64,000 bases of DNA from assembly GCF_006376615.1 (NCBI RefSeq), contig NZ_VEXQ01000004.1, positions 186,001-250,000 on the forward strand, given 5' to 3'. The position numbers and the translations under genes are program-made. Of the stretch, positions 1 through 9,209 are shown piece by piece. This DNA is from Buttiauxella sp. B2. Its GTDB lineage: Bacteria; Pseudomonadota; Gammaproteobacteria; Enterobacterales; Enterobacteriaceae. The notes under the pieces were generated by a model, which saw only the letters and a program-made list of their open reading frames with translations, did not search any database and was not told the origin of the DNA. Each line of letters starts with the position of its first letter. Positions within the stretch are counted from its first letter, which is position 1.

Positions 1-22
1 GCGCTAATTCCTTTCCTTATAC

Positions 23-51
23 ATGGGGTTCTTTTCGAGCCCCATTTTTTT
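23..51 (+). terminator. Terminator between a gene upstream of the window (expected yjbE) and yjbF
   Basis: A 9-bp stem (23-31 with 37-45, one G-T pair) closes a TTTTC loop and runs into seven T residues. It lies directly before yjbF. In E. coli yjbE is the first gene of yjbEFGH, so this is probably a partial terminator that keeps yjbFGH expression below that of the small first gene. The bases before the hairpin are too few to confirm yjbE itself. Confidence 0.7.
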
Positions 52-71
52 GCCAGCTTACGGCGTCTAAT

Positions 72-716
72 ATGTATAAAAAAATATGCCTGGCCTGCGC
101 GGTTATTTTGCTCAGCGCTTGTAGCCAATATCGCCCTGGTTTTGTTTATCAGACTATTACACAGTCTTTAACTTCGCAGGATGCGGATATCGATAGCAAT
201 AAAGTCGCTCGCGTCCCCTATGCTTCTATGTCACTTAAAGTGGATGACGGCCCACTGGCATTTATCATACTGGCGTGGAATGAAAACAATATTCAGAAAT
301 GGCTTACGGCCGATTCTAAAATGGTTGCCACCCGTCATGGGCGCATTATTAAAACCATCGGTTTCCCGGATAATTTGCTGACCCTTGAAAACGCTTCACC
401 CGATCCGTTAACAAACCCGTTAACGATTCAGGAAGGGCTGAAGTGGAAATCACAAACGCAATGGCAGAAAGAGTCCTTCCATGCCGCATCAGTCACTTCA
501 CGTTTCCACTGGGCAGGCACGGAAGAGTTCACAGTGCTTGGCGCCACCCGCAATTACCGCCTGCTCGAAGAGCACGTTACAGCTGAAATAGACGGTGCCA
601 GTTATACCCAGCGTTACTGGGTTGATGCACAAACCGGCCAGATAGTTCACAGCGAACAAACCCTGCATCCTCACGGCCAGGTGTGGTCACTCACTCTACT
701 CAAACCCTGGTCTTGA
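72..716 (+). CDS. yjbF: YjbF/GfcB family outer-membrane lipoprotein
   Basis: This is a 214-residue lipoprotein of the YjbF/GfcB (YmcC) family, which takes part in secretion of an extracellular polysaccharide. The N-terminus has two lysines, a hydrophobic stretch and a lipobox ending LLSAC, so Cys17 should be lipidated after signal peptidase II cleavage. The length matches the E. coli protein. It is followed by yjbG with a TGATG overlap and then yjbH, the standard yjbEFGH order. In E. coli this operon is stress-induced through the Rcs system; no Rcs box can be judged here because the promoter lies outside the window. The biochemical role of the family is not firmly established. Confidence 0.88.
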   Translation: MYKKICLACAVILLSACSQYRPGFVYQTITQSLTSQDADIDSNKVARVPYASMSLKVDDGPLAFIILAWNENNIQKWLTADSKMVATRHGRIIKTIGFPDNLLTLENASPDPLTNPLTIQEGLKWKSQTQWQKESFHAASVTSRFHWAGTEEFTVLGATRNYRLLEEHVTAEIDGASYTQRYWVDAQTGQIVHSEQTLHPHGQVWSLTLLKPWS

Positions 717-1465
717 TGATGAAACCTCTATTGCTCGCCGCCACTCTGCTGGCGGTCGCCCCGTTGAGTTACAGCCAGGGGCAAGTCACCCTTATTTGTC
801 AGCCCGCTTGTTCCACAGCAACCGTTAACGCTAACGACTTGAGCGAGTTGGTCACTAACCCAGTGCTGCCTGCCGGTATCGACTGGCGCGCAGCACAGCT
901 TTCCACACCGTTAAGCGATGCACACCAGCAACAGCGTCAGCAGCAGCTGGTCGCAAAACTTGCAACGCTTGCCGATCAGTTGCGCGCGCAGGGTGATTAC
1001 CTCCAGGCGCAACGCATTAATGTATTACACCAGCGTATTGCAGGGCTAAAAGTAGTTGGTGCGTATCCGTTGTCGCTGGACCCGGACGTAGTACGTCTAA
1101 AGCCTGAGTTTTCGCCAAAGCTTGCTGGTGATTATCGTCTGTACATCAGCACTGTTCCCCAGCGCGATCTGAATTTGTGGAACAGTTCGCGCACTACGGT
1201 GGCCTGGGTTGCAGGCCAGCAGACTTCCGCCTATGTGGACGTTGACCAACAGCAGCCGGGTATCGATGCAGATACCGTCACGGTAATCGCGCCAGACGGC
1301 ACAACGGAGACGGTTGCCACGGGTTACTGGAATCGTCGCTACCATGAGCCACAGCCCGGCAGCCAGATTTGGTTGAACCTGCAAACCTCCGCATTACCGC
1401 AGGGTTATCAAACCCTGAACCAGGACATCATCCACTTGCTTATACAACGGACTGTCGCACCATGA
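716..1465 (+). CDS. yjbG: YjbG/GfcC family periplasmic exopolysaccharide protein
   Basis: About 249 residues with a cleavable signal peptide (MMKPLLLAATLLAVAPLSYS). The C-terminal pattern GYWNRRYHEPQPGSQIWLNL is typical of YjbG/GfcC proteins, periplasmic partners of a polysaccharide export system. The ATG at 716 overlaps the yjbF stop (TGATG); a second ATG follows at 719. A longer reading from 683 would put the signal peptide inside the protein and is not preferred. The stop overlaps the yjbH start by four bases (ATGA), so translation of the three genes is probably coupled. Confidence 0.87.
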   Translation: MMKPLLLAATLLAVAPLSYSQGQVTLICQPACSTATVNANDLSELVTNPVLPAGIDWRAAQLSTPLSDAHQQQRQQQLVAKLATLADQLRAQGDYLQAQRINVLHQRIAGLKVVGAYPLSLDPDVVRLKPEFSPKLAGDYRLYISTVPQRDLNLWNSSRTTVAWVAGQQTSAYVDVDQQQPGIDADTVTVIAPDGTTETVATGYWNRRYHEPQPGSQIWLNLQTSALPQGYQTLNQDIIHLLIQRTVAP

Positions 1466-3570
1466 AGCTCACTACTCTCGGTTCTATGATTGCGCTGTCT
1501 CTTGGCGGCTTTAGTACTGCTGCCAACGCCAACTGGGGCACACCGTTGTACACCCCTTATGTCACACCTTCTCAGTCAGACTTTGGCGGTGTCGGGTTGC
1601 TGCAAACACCTACCGCGCGCATGGCACCTTCTGGGGATTTCAGCGTGAACTATCGCGATAACGATCAGTATCGTTTCTGGTCGTTATCGCTGCAGTTAAT
1701 GCCCTGGCTGGAAACGACTATTCGTTACAGCGATGTGCGTACTCGCCGTTACGGGGCAGAAGATTTTAGTGGCGACCAAACCTATAAAGATAAAGCCATT
1801 GATCTCAAAGCCCGCCTGTGGGAAGAAACGCGCTGGACACCAGATATATCGCTCGGATTCAGAGATATTGGCGGTACCGGGCTGTTTGACAGCGAATATC
1901 TGGTTGCCACCAAAGCGGTTGGGCCGTTTGATTTATCTCTCGGCATGGGCTGGGGTTATGTTGCCAATAGCGGCAATATCACCAACCCATTGTGCAAAGC
2001 GAGTGACCGTTTTTGCCAGCGTGATGAAGGCTATAGCGGCAGTGGTGGCAAGATTGATGCAGACCGTTTCTTCCACGGCCCTGCGGCAATTTTCGGTGGT
2101 GTGGAATACCAAACACCATGGCAGCCATTGCGCTTTAAAGTGGAATACGACGGCAATAATTACCGTGATGATCGCGCAGGCCGACTGGCGCAAGACTCGC
2201 CGATTAACGTAGGGATGTTGTATCGCTTGAGTGACTGGGGTGACCTGAACCTTGGTTATGAGCGCGGCAATACGCTGACCTTCGGCGTGACGTTAAACAC
2301 CAACTTTGAATCCATGCGTAGCCCGGCACAAAAACCATCGAAACCGGTCTTTAATCCTGCTACTCAGCCTGCTGATCTTGACCCGCAAGTTGCTAGTGCA
2401 CAGCTCAGCGCATTGCGTGATAACGCTGGTTTTTCTTCGCCGGCAATTCAGCGGGCAGGGGATACGGTTTACATCACGGGTGAACAAACGGATTACCGTG
2501 ACCGTGCCGAAGGGGTTGAACGTGCTAATCGCATCATGATGAATAGCCTGCCGGAAGGCACGCGTCAGATTGTGGTTACTGAAAATAACAACCGTCTGCC
2601 TCTGGTTAGCCATCACAGTGACGTTGCTTCGTTGGATTACGCATTAAGCGGTGTGCCGGTGGGTGCCCTGCCGCCAGAAAACATTGATGTTCGGCAAGAG
2701 CCACAACAGCCGCAGAATGTTCAGGCACAGTTTGCTGATAAAAAATCGCCATGGAGTTTCAACTGGTCGCCGTTGTTAAACCAGTCGTTTGGCGGGCCAG
2801 AATCGTTCTACATGTACCAGTTTGCATTGAGTGGTAGCGTTGATTATCAGCTTACCGATAACTGGACTGTTGGCGGTGTGGCATGGCTCAATCTGTACAA
2901 CAACTACGATAAGTTCAATTTCACCGCACCACCACCAGACAGCCATATCCCGCAGGTGCGTACGCATATTCGTTCCTACGTTGATAGTAGCGATCTGTAT
3001 CTGAACAACTTGCAGCTCACGCGCATTGGCGCAGTGGCTGAGGGTTGGTATATGCAGAACTACGGCGGTTACCTGGAAATGATGTTTGCCGGTGTGGGTA
3101 GCGAAGTACTGTACCGTCCGCTAGACAAACAATGGGCTGTGGGTGCTGATCTTAACTGGGTGAAACAGCGTGACTGGAATGATCCGATGAAAATGGCGGA
3201 TTACAGCGTCACGACCGGGCATGTGACGGGTTACTGGCAACCGTGGTTTGCAGATGAGTTCCTGGTAAAAGTGAGCGTTGGCCGTTATCTGGCGGGTGAT
3301 ACAGGCGGCACGTTCGATGTGTCTCGCCGTTTCGCAAGTGGGATCACTGCCGGGGCTTATGCCACGCTGACTGACGTTTCGTCACACGATTACGGCGAAG
3401 GCAGTTTCACCAAAGGATTCTATATTTCGATTCCACTGGATTTGCTGAGCACCCGTCCAACCAATACGCACGCAGGTTTCAATTGGGTTCCGTTGACGCG
3501 CGACGGTGGCCAGCCGCTGCAGAAACGTTACTCGTTGTATGACTTCACGGATGCGCGAGGCGCGCAGTAA
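1462..3570 (+). CDS. yjbH: YjbH family outer-membrane beta-barrel protein
   Basis: A 702-residue YjbH/GfcD protein (DUF940 family), predicted to be an outer-membrane beta-barrel that passes or anchors exopolysaccharide made with YjbF and YjbG. The start at 1462 gives a signal peptide ending near the Ala-Asn-Ala of STAANANWGT. The early motif GGVGLLQTPTARMAP is characteristic, and the body is rich in alternating aromatic strands. The length is close to the roughly 700 residues of E. coli YjbH. The in-frame extension upstream to 1369 lies inside yjbG and is rejected. It is the last gene of the operon; a long inverted repeat follows. Confidence 0.88.
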   Translation: MKLTTLGSMIALSLGGFSTAANANWGTPLYTPYVTPSQSDFGGVGLLQTPTARMAPSGDFSVNYRDNDQYRFWSLSLQLMPWLETTIRYSDVRTRRYGAEDFSGDQTYKDKAIDLKARLWEETRWTPDISLGFRDIGGTGLFDSEYLVATKAVGPFDLSLGMGWGYVANSGNITNPLCKASDRFCQRDEGYSGSGGKIDADRFFHGPAAIFGGVEYQTPWQPLRFKVEYDGNNYRDDRAGRLAQDSPINVGMLYRLSDWGDLNLGYERGNTLTFGVTLNTNFESMRSPAQKPSKPVFNPATQPADLDPQVASAQLSALRDNAGFSSPAIQRAGDTVYITGEQTDYRDRAEGVERANRIMMNSLPEGTRQIVVTENNNRLPLVSHHSDVASLDYALSGVPVGALPPENIDVRQEPQQPQNVQAQFADKKSPWSFNWSPLLNQSFGGPESFYMYQFALSGSVDYQLTDNWTVGGVAWLNLYNNYDKFNFTAPPPDSHIPQVRTHIRSYVDSSDLYLNNLQLTRIGAVAEGWYMQNYGGYLEMMFAGVGSEVLYRPLDKQWAVGADLNWVKQRDWNDPMKMADYSVTTGHVTGYWQPWFADEFLVKVSVGRYLAGDTGGTFDVSRRFASGITAGAYATLTDVSSHDYGEGSFTKGFYISIPLDLLSTRPTNTHAGFNWVPLTRDGGQPLQKRYSLYDFTDARGAQ

Positions 3571-3587
3571 ACGTAGTTGCCCTGTCA

Positions 3588-3628
3588 ATAAGCCATAAGG
3601 CCGGAATGATTCCAGTCTTTTGGCTTAT
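3588..3628. terminator. Bidirectional hairpin between convergent yjbH and the AraC-type gene
   Basis: A long inverted repeat of about 18-20 bp with a few mismatches pairs 3588-3607 with 3609-3628 (outer arms ATAAGCCA and TGGCTTAT). It fills the gap between the convergent yjbH and araC-like genes and could end transcription from both sides, although there is no long T run. Confidence 0.6.
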
Positions 3629-3635
3629 CCCCGTC

Positions 3636-4460
3636 CTAATCCGAATTAATATGCACCTTACAATAGCGCCGCTTCCATGCGGCGGGCGTTAATCCCATCG
3701 CTTTACGAAATACCTTCCTGAAATACCCCACATCCTGAAATCCGCAACGTTCTGCTACTTCACTCAAGGAGCAGGAGTCGGTGATCAACATCTTTTCCGC
3801 ACTCAATACGCGCTGGCGGTGAATCGCCTCGGTAATAGTGAGCTGAAATGTCTGGCGATAAACACGGCCGAGATAATCCGCATTGCAGTGCAATTGGTTG
3901 GCAAGCGTTGAGGTGGAAACCGGGAAATGAAATTGCGTGCGAATTAACTGCTGCGCTTTGTATGCCAGCGCTATACCGCTGTTATCTGCCTGCGAACTGT
4001 CGTTCGCCGCGACTGAAAGTTGTTGCATGATCAGCAATAAAATTAATTCCAGAGAATTACTGCGGGTAATAGCTTCTTGTTCACTTAAAAACTGGCGGAA
4101 TAAAGAAATAACGTACTGAGGATTAAGGACCTTTCCGTGTTGTGGTAACGATATTAGCGAAACAGAATAATCGGATAGTTTTTCGCGTTGTTCATTGAGC
4201 TCAAAGTGTAGCCAATAGAATTTTAAATCCGCCGGGAATGTTCCAACCCCAATGTGTTTCCGGTGTGGCCACAGCAATAAACTTTCACCCTCTTTAACGC
4301 TGAATAGCGTGTCATCTTCACGGATCGTAAGTGTCCCTTTTTCAACGAAAATCAATTCCCATGAATCCAGTTCTCGCTGCGGATGGCTGCCCACGCCACG
4401 CGAAATGAATAAGCCACCATTTTGCACCGTTATCGGTAAAGATATTTTTAAATCAAGCAA
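3636..4460 (-). CDS. AraC family transcriptional regulator of the GH127 cassette
   Basis: A 274-residue AraC/XylS regulator. The N-terminal part (about 1-130) looks like a cupin-type sugar-binding and dimerisation domain. The C-terminal 100 residues hold the two helix-turn-helix motifs, with the signature CSLSEVAERCGFQDVGYFRK and then FRKAMGLTPAAWKRRY. It is divergent from the symporter gene across a 243-base gap, so it most likely controls the symporter and GH127 hydrolase in response to an arabinofuranoside or related sugar. The inducer is an inference from the neighbours. No clear AraC-type direct-repeat operator was identified by eye in the gap. Confidence 0.85.
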   Translation of the reverse strand: MLDLKISLPITVQNGGLFISRGVGSHPQRELDSWELIFVEKGTLTIREDDTLFSVKEGESLLLWPHRKHIGVGTFPADLKFYWLHFELNEQREKLSDYSVSLISLPQHGKVLNPQYVISLFRQFLSEQEAITRSNSLELILLLIMQQLSVAANDSSQADNSGIALAYKAQQLIRTQFHFPVSTSTLANQLHCNADYLGRVYRQTFQLTITEAIHRQRVLSAEKMLITDSCSLSEVAERCGFQDVGYFRKVFRKAMGLTPAAWKRRYCKVHINSD

Positions 4461-4703
4461 TTAAGTTTTCTCTTAATTCAATTCTTCTTTGTAGTGTAGA
4501 GAAAGTGAACCGAGTGGTGGGATTGCTAATCGTGTTTGGCGATCTCCTTCACAGTTTTATCTTCAGGTCGGAATTGTCATCTTTTTATACTTTTCTCTCG
4601 CCTTGTGAGGACGTAGGTTGAGTGCAAAATTATTCGGGTACTTTGCAAATACAAAAATAACAATTCCAGGTGTCTAACCCGAAGATGATGCGAGGCGTAA
4701 ATC

Positions 4704-6107
4704 ATGACCTCTACCCCTATAAATAATACTGATGTTGTTACGTCGGCTTTAAATGACAGGCTCTCTGTACGCGAAAAAATAGGTTACGGATTAGGTGATG
4801 CAGGCGGTACCGTAATTACCTGTCTTATCATGAACTTCCTGACCTTTTTCTACACCGATGTATTTGGATTAACTCCTGCCATAGTTGGCACACTGTTTAT
4901 CGCTCTGCGTGTCTTTGATGCCGTTTCCGACCCACTGATGGGTATTCTTGCTGACCGCACGCAAAGCCGGTTCGGCCGTTTTCGTCCGTGGCAGCTGTGG
5001 GTAGCTGTGCCGATTGGCGTTATCGGTGTGCTGACGTTTACCGTACCCGACCTTAGCGCCAACATGAAAATCCTCTGGGCATTTGGCACTTACCTTTTAC
5101 TTTCTATAAGTTATACCGCCATCAATGTGCCGTACTGCGCATTGATTAACACCATGACTACGCGTCACGACGAGGTGATTTCCTGCCAGTCCTGGCGTTT
5201 TGTGTTGTGCGGTGTGGCGGGTTTTTTGGTGTCGGTTGGCCTGCCATGGTTGGTGGACATTATCGGCCAGGGTAACGCAGCAAAAGGTTACCAAATGGGC
5301 GTCGGCGTGCTGTGCGCGGTAGCGGTGGTCATGTTCTTATGCTGCTTCTTCTGGGTTCGCGAACGTGTGCCGTTGGCGCTGATGGGCAAATTTACCCTGC
5401 GCGAACACCTGGCAGGCTTGCGAAAAAATGACCAGTTATTACTTAGCCTGGTGATGTCGTTCCTACTGATCAACGTGTTTAACCTGCGCGGCGGCGGCTA
5501 CATGTATTTCATCACCTATGTGTTGCAAGGCAGCACTGGGTTTGCCTCGCTGTTCTTTACCATGGTGACCTTCGCCTCGATTCTTGGCGCGGTGATTGTG
5601 AACCCACTGGCTAAGCGTTTCGATACCGTAAAACTCTACTACTACACCAACCTGGTGTTGGCAGCGTTGGCAGTGGGTATGTGGCTTCTGCCTACAGGTG
5701 CTGCGTTCCAGACTTTGTGGCTGCTGGTCATTCTGGCTAACGGCATCATTCTTGGCTTTACCCTGCCGCTGCACTTTTCCATCATGGCGTTTGCCGATGA
5801 CTACGGCGAGTGGAAAACCGGTGTGCGTTCATCCGGCATGAACTTCGCCTTTAACCTGTTCTTTATCAAACTCGCCTGGGCCGCCAGTGCCGGGATCATC
5901 AGCCTGGTATTTATCTTCGTGGCGTATCAACCCGGCCCTGAACATCAAACGGCTGCGTCGTTGTCCGGCATTACTGCGCTGGAAACATTACTACCTGCCG
6001 TATTCCACTTGTTGCTGGCTCTGGCGATTCGCCGTTGCCGCTTAAATAATCCAATGATGGCGCAGATCTCTACTGACTTACGTCAGCGCCATGTCCAGAC
6101 CGCCTGA
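4704..6107 (+). CDS. GPH (MelB-type) sugar:cation symporter
   Basis: A 467-residue, roughly 12-segment inner-membrane transporter of the glycoside-pentoside-hexuronide:cation symporter family. Family features include the N-terminal [13 protein letters not shown], the loop [20 protein letters not shown](G)RFRPW and the late [16 protein letters not shown] segment. The start at 4704 has a GAGG eight bases upstream. GH127 begins ten bases after its stop, so the two form an operon. It probably brings in a short arabinofuranose-containing oligosaccharide that the next gene product cleaves. The exact substrate cannot be read from the sequence. Confidence 0.88.
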   Translation: MTSTPINNTDVVTSALNDRLSVREKIGYGLGDAGGTVITCLIMNFLTFFYTDVFGLTPAIVGTLFIALRVFDAVSDPLMGILADRTQSRFGRFRPWQLWVAVPIGVIGVLTFTVPDLSANMKILWAFGTYLLLSISYTAINVPYCALINTMTTRHDEVISCQSWRFVLCGVAGFLVSVGLPWLVDIIGQGNAAKGYQMGVGVLCAVAVVMFLCCFFWVRERVPLALMGKFTLREHLAGLRKNDQLLLSLVMSFLLINVFNLRGGGYMYFITYVLQGSTGFASLFFTMVTFASILGAVIVNPLAKRFDTVKLYYYTNLVLAALAVGMWLLPTGAAFQTLWLLVILANGIILGFTLPLHFSIMAFADDYGEWKTGVRSSGMNFAFNLFFIKLAWAASAGIISLVFIFVAYQPGPEHQTAASLSGITALETLLPAVFHLLLALAIRRCRLNNPMMAQISTDLRQRHVQTA

Positions 6108-6116
6108 GGAGTTGTT

Positions 6117-8084
6117 ATGAATCAGCCAGATGTTTTACAGGAAGTTGACCTGCACAAACTTAAAGTGACCGATGCGTTTTTAGGCCAGTATCAACGACTG
6201 GTGCGCGACGTGGTGATTCCTTATCAATGGGATGCCTTAAATGACCGCATTACCGAGGCCGACCCGAGCCATGCCATCGAAAACTTTGAAATAGCAGCAG
6301 GACGCAAAGAAGGCGAGTTCTACGGCATGGTTTTCCAGGACAGTGACGTGGCGAAATGGCTGGAAGCGGTGGCGTGGTCACTGTGCCAAAAACCGGATGC
6401 GGAGCTTGAAAAAACCGCCGACGACGTAATCGAACTGGTCGAGGCGGCACAGTGTGAAGATGGTTATCTCAATACCTATTTCACCGTGAAAGCCCCATCT
6501 GAGCGTTGGACGAATCTTGCTGAATGCCACGAGCTTTACTGTGCCGGACACATGATTGAAGCGGGTGTCGCGTTCTTTCAGGCGACAGGAAAACGTCGCT
6601 TGCTGGATGTTGTTTGCCGTCTGGCCGACCATATCGACAGCGTGTTTGGCCGGGGCGAAAACCAGCTCCATGGCTACCCAGGACACCCGGAAATCGAACT
6701 GGCACTGATGCGTTTATATGAAGTGACAGACAACCGCCGCTATTTGGAACTGGTGAATTATTTCGTTGAGGAACGGGGAACTACGCCGCATTACTACGAT
6801 ATTGAATATGAAAAACGTGGGCGTACCTCGCACTGGAACATTCACGGCCCGGCGTGGATGGTGAAAGATAAAGCCTATAGCCAGGCGCATGAACCGTTGG
6901 CATTGCAGCAAACCGCGATTGGCCATGCGGTGCGTTTTGTTTATCTGATGGCGGGCGTGGCGCACCTTGCGCGTCTGCATAAAGACGAAGACAAACGCCA
7001 GACTTGCCTGCGTCTGTGGGACAACATGGTGCAGCGCCAGATGTACATTACTGGCGGTATTGGCTCGCAAAGCAGTGGTGAAGCGTTCAGCTCGGATTAC
7101 GACCTGCCAAACGACACGGTTTATGCCGAAAGTTGCGCGTCCATTGGCTTGATGATGTATGCCCGCCGCATGCTGCAAATGGAAGCCGACAGCCGCTTTG
7201 CTGACGTCATGGAGCGAGCGTTATACAACACGGTTCTTGGCGGAATGGCGCTGGATGGCAAGCACTTCTTCTACGTTAATCCGCTGGAAGTGCATCCGAA
7301 AACCCTGGCGTTTAACCATATTTATGATCATGTAAAACCGGTTCGCCAGCGCTGGTTTGGCTGCGCCTGCTGCCCACCCAATATTGCTCGCGTGCTGACT
7401 TCACTCGGCCATTACATTTACACGCCGCAGCCGGACGCGCTGTATGTGCATCTGTATGTCGGTAACGAAATGGAAGTACCGGTGGGTGATAAAGAATTAC
7501 GTCTGAAAATTAGCGGTGATTATCCGTGGCATGAACAGGTCGAAATTGCCGTTACGTCTGCGCGGCCGGTAAAACATACAGTCGCACTACGCTTGCCAGA
7601 CTGGTGTGAAAACCCACAAGTGCTGCTCAATGGCGAAAGCTGCAAAGGCGAAATTCGCAAAGGCTATCTGCATCTTAATCGTGAATGGCAAGAGGGCGAC
7701 CGAATCACTTTAACGCTGCCAATGCCGGTTCGCCGTGTGTACGGTAACCCGTTATTGCGCCACATTGCCGGGAAAGTCGCGGTGCAGCGCGGGCCGCTGG
7801 TGTATTGCCTGGAAGAAGCGGATAACAGCGCAGAGCTGCATAATTTATGGTTACCAAAAGAGAGTGCATTTAGCCTGATTGAAGGCAAAGGTATCTTCGC
7901 TCATAAAGTGCTGATTCAGGCCGACGGCCTGCGGATGGCAAGTGAGAACGCCGACCAACAAGCGTTGTACCACTACGATAAATCGCCGGTGAAAGCCGAA
8001 CCGAAGAAATTGACCTTTATTCCATGGTTTAGTTGGGCAAACCGTGGTGAAGGGGAAATGCGGATTTGGGTTAACGGCGAATAA
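6117..8084 (+). CDS. GH127 beta-L-arabinofuranosidase (HypBA1-like)
   Basis: A 655-residue cytoplasmic glycoside hydrolase of family 127 (formerly DUF1680), with no signal peptide. It lines up closely with Bifidobacterium HypBA1, where Glu322 is the acid/base, Cys417 the nucleophile and Glu338, Cys340, Cys417 and Cys418 bind zinc. Here Glu322 lies in SSGEAFSSD, Glu338 and Cys340 in YAESCASIG, and Cys418-Cys419 in FGCACCPPNIAR. All catalytic and zinc residues are therefore present, one position later at the Cys pair. It should release beta-L-arabinofuranose from substrates imported by the upstream GPH symporter. The ribosome site GAGGAG precedes the ATG. A palindromic hairpin follows the stop. 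Confidence 0.93.
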   Translation: MNQPDVLQEVDLHKLKVTDAFLGQYQRLVRDVVIPYQWDALNDRITEADPSHAIENFEIAAGRKEGEFYGMVFQDSDVAKWLEAVAWSLCQKPDAELEKTADDVIELVEAAQCEDGYLNTYFTVKAPSERWTNLAECHELYCAGHMIEAGVAFFQATGKRRLLDVVCRLADHIDSVFGRGENQLHGYPGHPEIELALMRLYEVTDNRRYLELVNYFVEERGTTPHYYDIEYEKRGRTSHWNIHGPAWMVKDKAYSQAHEPLALQQTAIGHAVRFVYLMAGVAHLARLHKDEDKRQTCLRLWDNMVQRQMYITGGIGSQSSGEAFSSDYDLPNDTVYAESCASIGLMMYARRMLQMEADSRFADVMERALYNTVLGGMALDGKHFFYVNPLEVHPKTLAFNHIYDHVKPVRQRWFGCACCPPNIARVLTSLGHYIYTPQPDALYVHLYVGNEMEVPVGDKELRLKISGDYPWHEQVEIAVTSARPVKHTVALRLPDWCENPQVLLNGESCKGEIRKGYLHLNREWQEGDRITLTLPMPVRRVYGNPLLRHIAGKVAVQRGPLVYCLEEADNSAELHNLWLPKESAFSLIEGKGIFAHKVLIQADGLRMASENADQQALYHYDKSPVKAEPKKLTFIPWFSWANRGEGEMRIWVNGE

Positions 8085-8088
8085 GTTT

Positions 8089-8128
8089 CGATCGCCGGGA
8101 TCTGTACGATTTAAGATCCCGACGATCG
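8089..8128. terminator. Hairpin between convergent GH127 and ROK kinase genes
   Basis: Inverted repeat with arms CGATCGCCGGGATC (8089-8102) and GATCCCGACGATCG (8115-8128), nearly perfect with a 12-base loop. Its position between convergent stops suggests a shared terminator. Confidence 0.65.
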
Positions 8129-8151
8129 TTTAATTTCCATGTTCATGCTTT

Positions 8152-9021
8152 CTATTTCTGCCTGGCCAACCAAACTGCACCGAGCATTCCCGCTTTGTTC
8201 CCCAGTTTGCATGGGCGAATCGGCACTTTCAGCACATCCCAAAACTTAAATCCTTCCAGATGGCGCTCGAGCATCGGGTACAGCATCGGCTGCGTGCTGA
8301 CACCGCCACCCAGCAAAATGGCTTGCGGATCAAACAGTGACACTACGCTATAAATCCCACGCGCCAGATATTTCACCCAATTGTCGATAACGCCCTGAAT
8401 ATGCAGGTCTGTTTCGGCGCGAGCGAAAATGTCTTTGCCATGAATTTTCTCTTCAGCGGGAATATTCATCTCGCGGCGACACGCGTCCATCAGCCCTTTG
8501 GCAGAGGCCAGTTGGTGCATATCTTCACCATATTTACCCACCGGCAACACACCAAATTCGCCAGCGCGGAAATGTGAACCGCGCATCAGCTCACGGTTCA
8601 CAATAATACCGCCGCCGATGCCCGTCCCAATGGTGACGCAGACCAGCGAATCATATTCATTGCCAGCACCCAGCCACATCTCGCCGAGTGCCGCACAGTT
8701 GGCATCGTTTTCAACGGTAATGGGAAGGTCAGTCAGGCCGCCAAAAATTTCGAGTAAATTGCTGCCATCAAGAAACGTAAGCGCGCCCGCCTTGGGGACA
8801 TTTCCGGTATGCGGATTAATGTAACCGGGGAAACTAATAGCAATACCGGCAATTTCATTATGCTGCCTATAACCTGCCACCACGCTTTGCCAGGCATCCA
8901 GAAACTGCTGTCTGTCGTAATGCGTGTCATATTCTTCGGCTATCAGCACCTCCCCCTCTTCAGTGAACAAACCATGCTTAACATGGGTACCGCCTACATC
9001 GAAACTTATAAACAGGCGCAT
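8152..9021 (-). CDS. ROK family sugar kinase
   Basis: A 289-residue kinase of the ROK family (sugar kinase/repressor proteins without the DNA-binding domain). It shows the ATP-binding FDVGGTHVKHG at the N-terminus, the ENDANCAALGE segment with the catalytic Asp, the phosphate loop TIGTGIGGGI and GGGV near the C-terminus. The zinc-binding CxCGxxGC motif of glucokinase-like ROK proteins is absent, as in beta-glucoside kinases. The ATG at 9021 is preferred because AAGGA lies six bases upstream; an in-frame TTG at 9027 touches that ribosome site. It faces the GH127 operon and is divergent from aldB. A role in the same pentose or glycoside pathway is possible but not shown. Confidence 0.85.
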   Translation of the reverse strand: MRLFISFDVGGTHVKHGLFTEEGEVLIAEEYDTHYDRQQFLDAWQSVVAGYRQHNEIAGIAISFPGYINPHTGNVPKAGALTFLDGSNLLEIFGGLTDLPITVENDANCAALGEMWLGAGNEYDSLVCVTIGTGIGGGIIVNRELMRGSHFRAGEFGVLPVGKYGEDMHQLASAKGLMDACRREMNIPAEEKIHGKDIFARAETDLHIQGVIDNWVKYLARGIYSVVSLFDPQAILLGGGVSTQPMLYPMLERHLEGFKFWDVLKVPIRPCKLGNKAGMLGAVWLARQK

Positions 9022-9209
9022 GAGCAATCCTTGTAGCGAAACGGGAAAAGGTAATCTTTAAGTATGTATCAAAACCTACTGCCTGCTGGCTGATTACTCT
9101 GAATCATTCAATTATTAATCCGTGACCTGTGTCGTAAAGCCTTCAAACATTGGCGAAGAAACCACCACTGCCAACTACGCTTGAGAGTGCAAACGACAAG
9201 GAGACACAC

